Counted from the stretch's first letter, positions 46,722-55,643 are shown. The stretch: DNA of 64,000 nt from Thermicanus aegyptius DSM 12793 (GCF_000510645.1 NZ_KI783301.1:441104-505103), one strand, 5' to 3'. Numbers and translations: made by a program. Notes: generated by a model not told the origin, from the sequence alone.

Positions 46722-47510
46722 GTGTTTACCATTTATGTGGAGAAAAATAGGGCCTCCCTGTTGGAAGATCATCTCTCCGGATATCGGCCCGCCGTCCAGG
46801 GAGAATGGGCCTATATAAAAGTAAGGGAGTTAAATCATGGGCTTTTTGACGGGTTAACACGGTTGGTGGAGAACGGGTATGAAAAGGTAGAATATCGCGA
46901 GATTCTCAAAAAGCAATTTCACTTTGAGAAGGAGATGGAGATCGAAGCCATTCTTAGGTTTCTGGACTCCTTCCTTCAGGGGGAAGATGGGGGAGAAGAA
47001 ACGAGAAGGACAAGGATGGCGGAGGAGATCGCTCAACTTCTTACGGAGCGGCTTTCCATCCATATGGGAGGGTACTACCGTTTTCGCTGGAGGAAAAGGG
47101 TGGAGGCGGAGATCGATTTGCTGGAGCGGGCCATCGATGAATATCTCATGGATCGGGAGTATCAGGAATACGTGGATTTTCTCAGGGAATATACCGAAGG
47201 GCGGGAAGCGAAGAGGGAGGAAATTCACCTGGTTCATCGAGGCAGCCGCCATTTCCTTCTCCTTCATCACGACGGCACCCCGATTCAGTTAAAACGGGAG
47301 GACGGGGCAGAAGGGGAAAAAGAGGGTTTCGATGAAGAGGATCAGGTTTTTACCGATCTGCTGAACCTATCCCCGAAGCGGATCATTCTTCATACCCGGG
47401 AGAGGGATTTTCACTTGGTCCGCACCATCGCCCAGGTATTCCCGGAACGGATTACCTATTGTAACGGTTGTTTTATGTGCGAGGCGGATTGGAATCGTAT
47501 GCGAACGTAA
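46722..47510 (+). CDS. ytxC: YtxC-like sporulation protein
   Basis: A 262-residue cytoplasmic protein with the YtxC family pattern: N-terminal MFTIYVEKNRASLLEDHLSG, a helical region with YREILKKQFHFEKEMEIEAILRFLDSFL, and the C-terminal FTDLLNLSPKRIILHTRERDFHLVRTIAQVFPERITYCNGCFMC. Position between dnaI and thrS is as in B. subtilis, where ytxC is linked to sporulation but its biochemical role is not known to me. GTG start behind GGAGGGGG. A terminator follows. Confidence 0.85.
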   Translation: MFTIYVEKNRASLLEDHLSGYRPAVQGEWAYIKVRELNHGLFDGLTRLVENGYEKVEYREILKKQFHFEKEMEIEAILRFLDSFLQGEDGGEETRRTRMAEEIAQLLTERLSIHMGGYYRFRWRKRVEAEIDLLERAIDEYLMDREYQEYVDFLREYTEGREAKREEIHLVHRGSRHFLLLHHDGTPIQLKREDGAEGEKEGFDEEDQVFTDLLNLSPKRIILHTRERDFHLVRTIAQVFPERITYCNGCFMCEADWNRMRT

Positions 47511-47512
47511 AC

Positions 47513-47540
47513 CGTCCGGGAATACGATGGGACGTTTTTT
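47513..47540. terminator. terminator between ytxC and the convergent minus-strand operon
   Basis: CGTCC (47513-47517) pairs with GGACG (47530-47534), followed by six T. A short stem, moderate strength. Confidence 0.5.
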
Positions 47541-48174
47541 ATTCACTTTGGGCGTGAATGATCGGAATTGAGTTAAATATTTTCACTAAATCCTCCAACG
47601 GCATAGGAAGCGAGCCGGAAATCAATCCATAGTCCTTCTTAGTCCACCAAAAAATCATCCAATTTTCATTTTTCTTAGTAGCGACCGCATAAATGTCCTC
47701 ATTATTAAGCAATACTTTAGAAACAACCTCTTCTCCTTCATTTGAGAAGATGACTCGATTGGTCCCCGGTTTCTTAAATTTATCAAATTGCTCGTTTGTT
47801 AATTCGGTTTTTCGTTGTGTAACGTTATATTGTATCCAATTCGATTCATTGTTTACAAAATAGTTCAATTGATAAGAGGTTCCCCAGGGATTGTTCATGA
47901 CTGTAACAAGATCTTTAGAAGAAGGCATGGCAGAGGTAGGGATCAGTTCTTCGATTTCCTCTTCCACCTTTGAATAGGAGACCCTCTTTGCCTGATCGAC
48001 CGGAAGATGATAAACGGCATCAATCTTCCCATTCTGTTCGTTTAAAAGGGTAACACCCGTATCCTCAACAGCATGACTGTGAGTCCCCCCGATCAGAAAG
48101 GCGAAAACGAAGCCGAAGGCAGCCAAAGAAGCAATAGATCTTATGAAACGACTCCTCATTCCCAAAAAAACCAC
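47539..48174 (-). CDS. exported protein of unknown function with a DUF4367/RsgI-like C-terminus
   Basis: A 211-residue protein with an N-terminal signal peptide (SIASLAAFGFVFAFLIGGTHSHA) and a predicted mature extracytoplasmic part. The last 60 residues (ATKKNENWMIFWWTKKDYGLISGSLPMPLEDLVKIFNSI) recall the DUF4367-type C-terminal domains of anti-sigma and sporulation proteins ('...sGnls.eeLikia.Si'), which is a weak match by eye. GTG start behind AAAGGAGG. It is the distal gene of a minus-strand AT-rich operon that begins with a tiny peptide and a 114-residue exported protein. It has no homologue I can name. Confidence 0.55.
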   Translation of the reverse strand: MVFLGMRSRFIRSIASLAAFGFVFAFLIGGTHSHAVEDTGVTLLNEQNGKIDAVYHLPVDQAKRVSYSKVEEEIEELIPTSAMPSSKDLVTVMNNPWGTSYQLNYFVNNESNWIQYNVTQRKTELTNEQFDKFKKPGTNRVIFSNEGEEVVSKVLLNNEDIYAVATKKNENWMIFWWTKKDYGLISGSLPMPLEDLVKIFNSIPIIHAQSE

Positions 48175-48191
48175 GAAAGTAGCCTCCTTTT

Positions 48192-48536
48192 TTAGCAGGG
48201 ATCCCCTGTATTTTCATAGTAATCATATAAGAATGTTCTTGAAATGACCTCCTCTCGAATGATATTCCCGTTGTCGTCATAGTACACTTTTAATTCTACC
48301 CAATACACTTTGAAGTGATTAAAAATATTACGTTCTCCAGTATATACGTTTCCAATTCTGCACTCGCTTCCTACATAGACGAATTCCTCAACCGTTACAT
48401 AGTCAACATACGAATCTGGAGTAATAATAGTTTTTCCCGCTAAATTCTTTAGGTCCATTGCAAATGAAGAGACAGGAAAAAGAAGTAACAACAAAAAAAC
48501 AAATAGTACGAGAGGTAAAAAACGTTTACTTTTCAT
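48192..48536 (-). CDS. small exported protein of unknown function
   Basis: A 114-residue protein with a strong signal peptide (FLPLVLFVFLLLLLFPVSSFA) followed by a mature domain with two cysteines and many tyrosines and valines. The start at 48536 is preceded by a GGAG, but its ATG also overlaps the stop of a 16-codon frame by ATGA, implying coupling. An alternative longer reading from 48590 begins inside the strong ribosome-binding site and is unlikely. It is followed by the 211-residue exported gene. Not recognised. Confidence 0.6.
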   Translation of the reverse strand: MKSKRFLPLVLFVFLLLLLFPVSSFAMDLKNLAGKTIITPDSYVDYVTVEEFVYVGSECRIGNVYTGERNIFNHFKVYWVELKVYYDDNGNIIREEVISRTFLYDYYENTGDPC

Positions 48537-48583
48537 TTCTCCGGATGCGGTCGAGGAGATCGGTATTTTTGCCGAACTTGCAT
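48533..48583 (-). CDS. possible 16-residue leader peptide coupled to the exported gene
   Basis: On the minus strand, ATG at 48583 lies just after a consensus AAAGGAGGTG and reads MQVRQKYRSPRPHPEK before TGA. That TGA overlaps the next ATG. The peptide is short, basic and proline-rich. Together with a good promoter this looks translated, either as a leader or as a small effector. Confidence 0.4.
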   Translation of the reverse strand: MQVRQKYRSPRPHPEK

Positions 48584-48638
48584 AGAGCACCTCCTTTCAT
48601 TGCAATATGGTGTAAAAAACGATGCATAATCTAACACT

Positions 48639-48667
48639 ATTATATAGGCACATCTTCTCTTTTTCAA
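48639..48667 (-). promoter_or_regulatory. sigma-A promoter of the minus-strand mini-operon
   Basis: On the minus strand, TTGAAA (48667-48662), a 17-base spacer and TATAAT (48644-48639) precede the peptide ORF by about 55 bases. Confidence 0.75.
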
Positions 48668-48746
48668 GATGTTTTTAATATATTTAAATAAATGTAATAA
48701 TCAAAATATATTTTCTTTATAAGCAATTTGACTTGACGAACGCTTA

Positions 48747-48775
48747 TTGACTTGCGGCATGCGAAAGATTATAAT
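48747..48775 (+). promoter_or_regulatory. sigma-A promoter of thrS
   Basis: TTGACT (48747-48752), a 17-base spacer and TATAAT (48770-48775) precede the T-box leader. It is arranged back-to-back with the minus-strand promoter. Confidence 0.85.
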
Positions 48776-48779
48776 AAGG

Positions 48780-49067
48780 CAAACGGAACGTCATGTGAAG
48801 AAAACGATGAACAGGACATGAGGATGGAACAGGATTCATGAGAGAGTAAGGGTCACAGGCTGAGAGCCCTTATTGAATCTTTCCTTTCTTACCCCCTGGG
48901 AGTTGCAGGAATGAACCGATCGTAGTTCCTGCCGGTTAAACCGTTATCTCGTATGAGGGCAGAAGGAGAGCTCTTAAAGAGAGACTCTATTTTCTATTTT
49001 TCCTTTTGCCGAAGTTGGGTGGAACCACGGGTAGAATCGCTCGTCCCTTTTGGGGACGGGTTTTTTT
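48780..49067 (+). promoter_or_regulatory. T-box leader of thrS
   Basis: A roughly 290-base leader ends in the T-box sequence GGGTGGAACCACGG (49017-49030) and a terminator stem CTCGTCCC (49040-49047) / GGGACGGG (49053-49060) with seven T. A candidate threonine specifier codon ACC is at 48915-48917. The leader lets uncharged tRNA-Thr favour the antiterminator and turn on thrS. Stem I was not folded in full. Confidence 0.92.
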
Positions 49068-49108
49068 ATTTCTTAAAAATAGAAAGAAGAAAAAAGGAGT
49101 GGAAACAG

Positions 49109-51037
49109 ATGAGCGTATCGGTAAAATTGCCCGACGGGCAGGAGCGTATCTTTGAACAGGAAATCACGTTACAAGATTTGGCCGCCTCCATCAGCCCGGG
49201 GCTGGCGAAAAAGGCGGTGGCGGGCATGATTAACGGGCAGATGGCCGACCTAAGCCGAAAAATCCCCGATGGGGCGGAGGTGAGAATCCTGACCCTCACA
49301 GATCCGGAAGGGGTAGAGGTTTTGCGCCACAGCACGGCCCATCTCATGGCCCAGGCATTAAAGCGCCTCTACCCAGGGATCAAATTGGGAATCGGTCCCG
49401 TCATCGAAAATGGATTCTACTACGACGTGGATCCCCCCGAGCCGATCAAAGCGCAGGATCTCCCTCGCATCGAGGAGGAGATGAAGAAGATTGTAGCGGA
49501 GAATCTCCCCATCTCACGCCATGTGGTTCGACGGGAAGAAGCTCTTCAGATCTACGAAAAGGAAGGGGATCACCTGAAGCTGGAACTGATTCGAGAATTG
49601 CCTGAAGGGGAGGAGATCAGCATCTATGAGCAGGGCGAATTCTTTGATCTCTGCCGGGGCCCCCATCTCCCCTCCACCGGCAAGATGAAGCATTTTGCGC
49701 TCCTAAGCGTAGCCGGAGCTTATTGGCGGGGGGATTCTTCCCGGCCAATGTTAACCCGAATCTATGGAACGGCTTGGCCTACCGAAGAGGAGCTCGAGAA
49801 CTATCTCCATCAGTTGGAGGAGGCGAAGGAACGGGATCATCGCAAGATCGGGAGAGAGCTGAAGATCTTCACTCTCTCCCAAGAGGTGGGGCAAGGACTC
49901 CCCCTTTGGCTTCCCAATGGGGCCAAGGTGCGCCGCATCATCGAACGGTACATCGTGGATCTGGAGGAAAGCCTCGGATATCTTCATGTCTATACCCCTC
50001 ATTTGGCCAATGTGGAACTTTATAAGATCTCGGGCCATTGGGATCATTACCATGAAGACATGTATCCGCCCATGAAGATCGACAATGAAGAACTGGTGCT
50101 TCGACCGATGAACTGTCCCCATCACATGATGGTTTATAAGTTTGAACTTCACAGCTATCGGGAGCTCCCCTTGAGGATCGCGGAATTGGGAATGATGCAC
50201 CGCTATGAGGCTTCCGGTGCGTTGGCAGGGCTGCAGCGCGTCCGGGTGATGACGCTTAACGATGCCCACATCTTCGTCCGCCCCGATCAGATCAAAGGAG
50301 AGTTTGCCAATGTGGTAAACCTCATCCTCCGGGTTTACAAAGATTTCGGCATTAAGGATTACTGGTTCCGCCTCTCCCTCCGGGATCCCCTCGATAAGGA
50401 GAAATATGTTCAGAACGACGAGATGTGGGATAAGGCGGAGGGGATGCTTCGAGAAGCCTTGCAAGAGCTTCACCTCCCCTTCGTGGAAGCGAAGGGAGAA
50501 GCCGCCTTCTACGGGCCCAAACTGGACGTGCAGGTAAAAACGGCGTTAGGAAAAGATGAGACCCTCTCCACCATCCAGCTTGATTTCCACCTTCCCAACC
50601 GCTTTGAGCTGGAGTATATGGGAGAAGATGGGAAACCCCATCGCCCCGTCGTCATCCACCGGGGGATCGTGGGAACGATGGAACGCTTTGTCGCTTTTCT
50701 TCTGGAATATTATAAAGGGGCTCTTCCCCTGTGGCTTGCACCGGTACAAGCGGTGGTCATCCCTGTGACCTCTGCCCATGCCGCCTATGCGGAGAAGGTA
50801 GCGTCTTCTTTGCGGGAGAAGGGGATGCGGGTTGAGGTAGATTCCAGGAATGAGAAGATGGGCTATCGCATCCGGGAAGCCCAGGTGAATAAGATTCCGT
50901 ATGCCCTCGTCGTAGGAGATAAAGAGGTGGCCGAAGAGGCGGTGGCGGTGAGGAAAAGGAGCGAAGGCGATCTCGGAGTGGAAAAGGTGGACGCCTTCAT
51001 CGATCGTGCATTAAAAGAGATACGGGAGAAAAGGTAA
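49109..51037 (+). CDS. thrS: threonyl-tRNA synthetase
   Basis: Charges tRNA-Thr and edits mischarged serine. About 642 residues: N-terminal TGS domain (1-60), second editing-like domain with [16 protein letters not shown] near 72 (the HxxxH zinc-like motif) and [32 protein letters not shown] near 150-185, the class II catalytic core with [39 protein letters not shown] near 330 including the catalytic zinc-binding cysteine, and the C-terminal anticodon-binding domain (about 540-640). The ATG at 49109 follows AAAGGAG; the frame runs back to 48953 but that part is the T-box leader. Confidence 0.96.
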   Translation: MSVSVKLPDGQERIFEQEITLQDLAASISPGLAKKAVAGMINGQMADLSRKIPDGAEVRILTLTDPEGVEVLRHSTAHLMAQALKRLYPGIKLGIGPVIENGFYYDVDPPEPIKAQDLPRIEEEMKKIVAENLPISRHVVRREEALQIYEKEGDHLKLELIRELPEGEEISIYEQGEFFDLCRGPHLPSTGKMKHFALLSVAGAYWRGDSSRPMLTRIYGTAWPTEEELENYLHQLEEAKERDHRKIGRELKIFTLSQEVGQGLPLWLPNGAKVRRIIERYIVDLEESLGYLHVYTPHLANVELYKISGHWDHYHEDMYPPMKIDNEELVLRPMNCPHHMMVYKFELHSYRELPLRIAELGMMHRYEASGALAGLQRVRVMTLNDAHIFVRPDQIKGEFANVVNLILRVYKDFGIKDYWFRLSLRDPLDKEKYVQNDEMWDKAEGMLREALQELHLPFVEAKGEAAFYGPKLDVQVKTALGKDETLSTIQLDFHLPNRFELEYMGEDGKPHRPVVIHRGIVGTMERFVAFLLEYYKGALPLWLAPVQAVVIPVTSAHAAYAEKVASSLREKGMRVEVDSRNEKMGYRIREAQVNKIPYALVVGDKEVAEEAVAVRKRSEGDLGVEKVDAFIDRALKEIREKR

Positions 51038-51094
51038 AGGCGCTTTTCCATCTTGCTTTATGATTCCTTTTGAACAAATGTATAAAATTGAAGG

Positions 51095-51121
51095 GACCGG
51101 CTTAAGTAGGCCGGTCTTTTT
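51095..51121 (+). terminator. intrinsic terminator after thrS
   Basis: Stem GACCGGC (51095-51101) / GCCGGTC (51110-51116) followed by five T. Confidence 0.85.
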
Positions 51122-51218
51122 GTGATTTAATTATACTTTATTTACTAATAAAGGTAAATCGAGGAATATACCAGCGAAAAAGGAGCAAACTAATGGGAAA
51201 GGAAAAGGAGAGGAAAAG

Positions 51219-52937
51219 ATGGGACTTCTCAATAAAGTAAAGGGATTATTTTCCCCCAGGAAGGATAAGGAAGAGAAGATCGGGCAAGACCTTTCCAGAC
51301 CCTATCCCCATGAGGTTTTGGAGAAATATAAAAAGATCAAGGTGAACGGCGATCTGGAAAGGATGACCACCCTCATCGAAGAGATGCTCGGCCAAAGCGA
51401 TGATTTCGTCCTTCGGCGCTTCCGCATCTCGGGTACCTATTCGGCCGTCCTCTTCTATTTCTCCAACATGGTCCAGCAGAAGAACATTAATGAGGACGTT
51501 TTAAAACCTTTAATGTCCCCCTCTCCCCATCTGGTGAAACGGATTCGGAGGGAGGGGATGAGTCGCGTTCTCCTTCAGGATATCCTTTATCATACGGAAG
51601 GGCAGGAGGAAACCCGTCTCGACCAGGTCATCGAGGCGATTCTCAGGGGAGAGACCGCCGTCCTCGTTCAAGGGATGGAGTCCGCCCTCCTCATTGGAAC
51701 TCGGAGCATTGAGAAACGGGCGGTGGATCAACCCTCGACGGAGCAGGTGATCCGGGGATCCAGAGATGGCTTCATCGAGCAGATCGGGACCAACATTGCC
51801 CTCATCCGCTATAGACTTCAGTCCCCCGATTTCCGCATCAAAGCGCTTCAGATTGGCAGGCTCTCCAAGACGAAGGTGGTGCTCTGCTATATTGAAGGAG
51901 TCGCCAATCCGGACCTGATAAAAGAGGTGGAGGACCGGATCAAGGCCATCGACATCGCCTCCTTGCAAGATCCCGGATTTATCGAACAATATATCGAGGA
52001 CAATCATATGTCTCCTTTTCCCCAGGTGCAGATCACGGAGCGATCGGAAAAACTGATCTCTTCTTTAGTGGAAGGGAGAGTAGGGATCCTCTGCGACGGC
52101 TCCCCCTTTGCCCTCATTGTCCCTGCCGTTTTCTCCCAATTCTATCAGACGAGCGAGGATTATACGGAACGCTTCTTGATGGCGTCCATGGTTCGTTTGA
52201 TCCGCCTTCTCGCCATCCTCTTTTCCCTTTTCTTTCCTTCTCTTTACGTCTCCGTCGTCTCCTTCAACCCGGAACTGATTCCCACCAAGTTCGCCGTGGC
52301 GGTGGCGAGCAGCCGCTACGGTGTTCCTTTCCCTGCCATCGTTGAAGTATTTGTGATGGAAGCCACCATGGAGGTGCTCCGGGAGGCCACGATTCGCCTA
52401 CCCCAGCAGATCGGCGGCGCCCTCTCCATCGTCGGTGTACTGGTCATCGGCCAGGCGGCGGTGTCGGCCGGATTTGTCAGTCCCATTACCGTGGTGATCA
52501 TCGCCATGGCCACCATCGGCTCCTTTGCCACACCGGCCTATAACGCAGCCATCGCCTTTCGCATGCTCCGCTTCCCCATCCTCATCCTCTCCGGGGTTTT
52601 CGGACTTTTCGGAGTGATGGCGGGTTTCATCTTCATCACCAATCACCTTCTCTCCTTGAAATCCTTTGGTGTTCCTTACTTAAGCCCCTTAGTTCCCATT
52701 GATTTGAAGGGATGGAGGGACCTCCTCATTCGGGCTCCCATTTGGACCATGAAGGAGCGCCCCTCCCACCTCCATTCCCCTAACCGCATACGCGTTGGGG
52801 AGTCTAGCGAGGAAGAGGATAAGCAGCCCCCCAGCAACACGCTGGATCCGGAGAAGGTAGGCAACAGGAGGTGGAACGGTTCAGATGGAGAGAAGAAAAG
52901 AAATCACCCCTTTCCAAGTAGGAAACATCCTCATTAG
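51219..52937 (+). CDS. spore germinant receptor subunit A (GerA/SpoVAF family)
   Basis: Membrane component of a germinant receptor in the spore inner membrane. The 572-residue protein has a large N-terminal hydrophilic domain (about 1-300, with LIGTRSIEKRAVDQPSTEQVIRGSRDGFIE), and several membrane segments from about 330 to 470, including TKFAVAVASSRYGVPFPAIVEVFVMEATMEVLREATIRLPQQIGGALSIVGVLVIGQAAVSAG, the classic GerA signature. The C-terminal tail after 490 is charged and longer than usual and overlaps the next gene by 53 bases. First gene of a four-gene gerA-type operon behind thrS; germinant unknown. Confidence 0.94.
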   Translation: MGLLNKVKGLFSPRKDKEEKIGQDLSRPYPHEVLEKYKKIKVNGDLERMTTLIEEMLGQSDDFVLRRFRISGTYSAVLFYFSNMVQQKNINEDVLKPLMSPSPHLVKRIRREGMSRVLLQDILYHTEGQEETRLDQVIEAILRGETAVLVQGMESALLIGTRSIEKRAVDQPSTEQVIRGSRDGFIEQIGTNIALIRYRLQSPDFRIKALQIGRLSKTKVVLCYIEGVANPDLIKEVEDRIKAIDIASLQDPGFIEQYIEDNHMSPFPQVQITERSEKLISSLVEGRVGILCDGSPFALIVPAVFSQFYQTSEDYTERFLMASMVRLIRLLAILFSLFFPSLYVSVVSFNPELIPTKFAVAVASSRYGVPFPAIVEVFVMEATMEVLREATIRLPQQIGGALSIVGVLVIGQAAVSAGFVSPITVVIIAMATIGSFATPAYNAAIAFRMLRFPILILSGVFGLFGVMAGFIFITNHLLSLKSFGVPYLSPLVPIDLKGWRDLLIRAPIWTMKERPSHLHSPNRIRVGESSEEEDKQPPSNTLDPEKVGNRRWNGSDGEKKRNHPFPSRKHPH

Positions 52938-54039
52938 TTCCATAATCGGGCCGGGACTTCTCCCCTTTCCCCGCTACGCAGCCGAAGCTGCTGGAACGGC
53001 GGCGCCTCTCGTCACCGTTCTTGGCATCTTCATGACCTTGGTAGGCGTGTTGGCCGTCGCTTTTCTCAATATTCACTATCCTGAGCAAACTTTCTTCCGC
53101 TACAGCGAAAGAATCGTCGGCAGGTGGATTGCGCTTCCCCTAAATCTGATCATCATTTTTATCTTTTTATTTCTCACTGCTTTCATGGCTCGGGAGTTTG
53201 GAAAGGTGGTGATTACCTCCGTCCTGGAGAATACCCCTGTGGAGGCCAGTCTTATTATCATGCTTCTCATGGCTTCCCTCTCCTCCCGGAATGACTTCAC
53301 CACCTTTTCGTATATCCATCAATTTTATACCCCTCTCATCCTTTTTCCCGTTCTGTTTCCCGTTCTCCTCCTCGTCCCCCTCTCCTTGGGGAATATGAAT
53401 CCCCTCTATTTGCAACCGATCTTTGGAGACGGATCACAGAGATTTTTTGAGGGAGGGATTACGGTTGCAGGTTTTTTCCAGGAATTTTTCATTCTCAGCA
53501 TCCTGACCAGATCGGTGCAAAAGATCGAAAGGATTCCCATCACCGCCTTCTGGGGGATGCTGGTGGTAGGCGGGGCATACTTCATGGTTGGAACCGTTTC
53601 CCTTGCCGTCTTTGGCCCGGAAGCGTTGAAGGAACTCCTCTGGCCCACCCTGGAATTGGCCAAGCTTACCCTCCTTCCCGGACAAATCCTGGAACGCTTT
53701 GATGCGGCATTCCTCGCCGTTTGGGTGGTGGCCACTTTTACCTCCCTTCTCTCTTCATATTATCTTGCCGTCCATGGGACGACAGAGATCTTCCGATTGC
53801 GGGACCATAAAGCGGTTGGGCTTTTTTATCTCCCTTATGTCTATCTCTTTGCGATCATTCCTAAGAATGTTTTTTCTTTATACGATTTTATGAACATCGT
53901 CTTCAGGTTAGGTTTTATCTTAACAATCCTTTATCCCTTGGGCCTATTAGGGATCGTGCTTCTTCGTAAGAAAGGGGGGAGGAAGGGTGGAAAAGGGAAG
54001 GAGAAAGAGGAAGCTCCTAAACCTGCCCCTTTTTCTTAA
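52885..54039 (+). CDS. spore germinant receptor subunit B (GerB/APC-superfamily permease)
   Basis: A 384-residue polytopic protein of the endospore germination permease family, with about ten membrane segments. TPFQVGNILISSIIGPGLLPFPRYAAEAAG near 8-37 is the family N-terminal motif, and the rest follows the amino-acid transporter-like fold. It probably binds the germinant with subunits A and C. The start lies inside the A gene (53-base overlap), behind AGGAGGTGG, and its own end overlaps the C gene, so the operon is tightly packed. Confidence 0.93.
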   Translation: MERRKEITPFQVGNILISSIIGPGLLPFPRYAAEAAGTAAPLVTVLGIFMTLVGVLAVAFLNIHYPEQTFFRYSERIVGRWIALPLNLIIIFIFLFLTAFMAREFGKVVITSVLENTPVEASLIIMLLMASLSSRNDFTTFSYIHQFYTPLILFPVLFPVLLLVPLSLGNMNPLYLQPIFGDGSQRFFEGGITVAGFFQEFFILSILTRSVQKIERIPITAFWGMLVVGGAYFMVGTVSLAVFGPEALKELLWPTLELAKLTLLPGQILERFDAAFLAVWVVATFTSLLSSYYLAVHGTTEIFRLRDHKAVGLFYLPYVYLFAIIPKNVFSLYDFMNIVFRLGFILTILYPLGLLGIVLLRKKGGRKGGKGKEKEEAPKPAPFS

Positions 54040-55249
54040 AGGGGGAATCCTCCTCCTTTTTTCCCCCCTTCTCGGCGGTTGCTGGGATGCCGTCGATCTG
54101 GAGGAGCGGGCTACCATTTTGGCGCTCGCGGTTGATGAGGCCTCTCGGGATGACACAGATTTGGAAGAACGGGCCACTTATTTTTCGCCTGCGGAGATTC
54201 CTACGACGAAGAATCGGCTTCTTAAGGTTACCGTTCAGATCTCCATTCCTGGCCGTATCCCTTTGGGCCCCCCGGGGGGGGAAGGCGGAGGAGGGGGAGG
54301 GACATCCCAAAAGCCCGTCTGGGTCCTTCACATTGTCGCCCACAGCCTTGCCGACGCCATGAACAGCCTGCAACAGCAACTTTCCCAACGAATTTTCCTG
54401 GGGCATCTGCGTGTGATCGTCATCTCCGAGAAGTTCGCTCGAACAGGGGTGGAGGATATTCGAGATTTCCTGATGCGAACGCCTCAAATCCGGAAAAACG
54501 CCTGGCTTGTGGTTGCGAAAGGGCCAGCCTCTCTTTTTCTGGAAACTACGCCTGAGCTGGCGCGGGTGCCGGCCCTCTACATTTTGGATACCCTTGATAA
54601 AGCGGTGGAGATTGGGAAACTCCCTCCGATCTATAACGGATTTTTTTTCAGCACGGTGCTTAGCAAAGGAAAAGAAGGAGTTCTCCCTTATTTAGAAATC
54701 AATAAGAAAAAAGGGAATGTAATCATCGAGGGATTGGCCCTCTTCCGCAAGGAGAAGATGGTTGGGAAGACGAAACCCTTGGAGATCGGAGCCTTTATGG
54801 AAGTAGAAAGCATCAATCCGGCAGGTTATGATGTCCTTATCCCTTTAGAAGAGGGAGAGGCGGTCTCCGTCGTAGTCCTATCCAGGCAATCAAAGATCGA
54901 GGTCCGCCGGCAGGGAGGGAAGCCAAAATTTAGGGTTAAAATCTATGTGGAGGCGGACCTGAATGAAAAACTAAATCCCCATTTCATCATAAAAGACGCC
55001 TCGATTTTGGAGAAAATCGAGAAAGCAGCTGAGAAGGAGTTTGAGAAGGTGCACAAACAGATGATCAAGAAGACACAGCGGTTGAAGAGCGATATTTTCG
55101 GGTTTGGGGAGTATGTGAGGGCTAAACTCCCCGATTACTGGAGGAAAGAGGTTAAGACCAAGGAACGGTGGGAGGAAATCTATCCTGAGGTTCCCATCGA
55201 AGTATCGGTCAACTTAACCCTTCGACGCATCGGCATGCAGGCCCGCTAG
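53987..55249 (+). CDS. spore germinant receptor subunit C (GerC lipoprotein)
   Basis: A 420-residue lipoprotein with lipobox LLGGC near residue 32 (KGGILLLFSPLLGGCWD), giving a mature protein attached to the outside of the spore inner membrane. It has the GerC layout: an N-terminal domain with WDAVDLEERATILALAVDE, and three later domains (HSLADAMNSLQQQLSQRIFLGHLRVIVISEKFA; GRVP-type ALYILDTLDKAVEIGKLPPI; C-terminal amphipathic EKAAEKEFEKVHKQMIKKTQRLKSDIFGFGEYV). Odd features: a short repeat of DLEERAT (from 54095 and from 54158) and a glycine-rich insertion near residue 98. GTG start, GGGGGGAGG upstream, overlapping subunit B by 53 bases. Confidence 0.93.
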   Translation: MEKGRRKRKLLNLPLFLKGGILLLFSPLLGGCWDAVDLEERATILALAVDEASRDDTDLEERATYFSPAEIPTTKNRLLKVTVQISIPGRIPLGPPGGEGGGGGGTSQKPVWVLHIVAHSLADAMNSLQQQLSQRIFLGHLRVIVISEKFARTGVEDIRDFLMRTPQIRKNAWLVVAKGPASLFLETTPELARVPALYILDTLDKAVEIGKLPPIYNGFFFSTVLSKGKEGVLPYLEINKKKGNVIIEGLALFRKEKMVGKTKPLEIGAFMEVESINPAGYDVLIPLEEGEAVSVVVLSRQSKIEVRRQGGKPKFRVKIYVEADLNEKLNPHFIIKDASILEKIEKAAEKEFEKVHKQMIKKTQRLKSDIFGFGEYVRAKLPDYWRKEVKTKERWEEIYPEVPIEVSVNLTLRRIGMQAR

Positions 55250-55261
55250 GAGGGAAAAGGA

Positions 55262-55465
55262 ATGGAGTTGGTCTTTCACTTTGGGTATGTTCTTCCCCTA
55301 TTTCTCCTCTCCAGTCTATATATTCTTCGCATCGATAAGAAGGGGTACGAGATGGCCGGCATGAAGCGGGAGAGAAGCGTCGCTGCCTTCTTGGGCTGGA
55401 CCAACCTTCTCCTCTTCTTCCTTAGTTTGCTTCTGCTCTTCATCTACCATCGTTTCCTTTGGTAG
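55262..55465 (+). CDS. candidate small D-type subunit of the germinant receptor
   Basis: A 67-residue membrane protein with two predicted helices (about 5-22 and 43-63) and a basic, charged linker between (RIDKKGYEMAGMKRERS). It lies 12 bases after the C gene with a GGAGG ribosome-binding site. Several Bacillus gerA-type operons carry a short two-helix gene, called a D gene, that modulates receptor function, and this fits its size, topology and place. The primary sequence was not compared with any of them. Confidence 0.6.
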   Translation: MELVFHFGYVLPLFLLSSLYILRIDKKGYEMAGMKRERSVAAFLGWTNLLLFFLSLLLLFIYHRFLW

Positions 55466-55480
55466 AGGGAGTTTAAATCA

Positions 55481-55509
55481 TTGACTTTTCCTTTCTCGGA
55501 TGATATTAT
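55481..55509 (+). promoter_or_regulatory. sigma-A promoter of infC-rpmI-rplT
   Basis: TTGACT (55481-55486), a 17-base spacer and TATTAT (55504-55509), about 175 bases ahead of infC. Confidence 0.75.
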
Positions 55510-55514
55510 ACTCT

Positions 55515-55643
55515 AGTAAATCATAGGTAAGGCGATGTGACTAAGCAGAAGCGGCCCCGCTTCTCACCTTCCGACGGAAGTTGTAAGGTAGATTGGAAAC
55601 AATTATGTTCATTCGGCGTGGGCGCAAAAGCTGCACGCCTTTT
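55515..55643 (+). promoter_or_regulatory. L20-type autoregulatory leader of infC-rpmI-rplT
   Basis: The leader contains paired blocks (AGAAGCGG ... CCGCTTCT near 55545-55564, the ACCTTCCGACGGAAGTTGTAAGG region), and ends with a terminator-like hairpin GGCGTG (55615-55620) / CACGCC (55634-55639) with TTTT. This is the arrangement of the Firmicutes L20 leader, by which ribosomal protein L20 causes premature termination. Identified by location and structure, not by a full fold. Confidence 0.7.

Noticed and set aside
48953-49108. Upstream extension of thrS
   Set aside because: This is the T-box antiterminator and terminator; the TGS domain begins at 49109.
49751-50473. 240-codon frame antisense to thrS
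   Set aside because: Shadow frame of a conserved synthetase gene; no motif or start signal.
52885-54039. Identical 53-base overlaps as evidence of a programmed frameshift between germinant receptor genes
   Set aside because: Each downstream gene has its own start and ribosome-binding site; equal length is probably coincidence.
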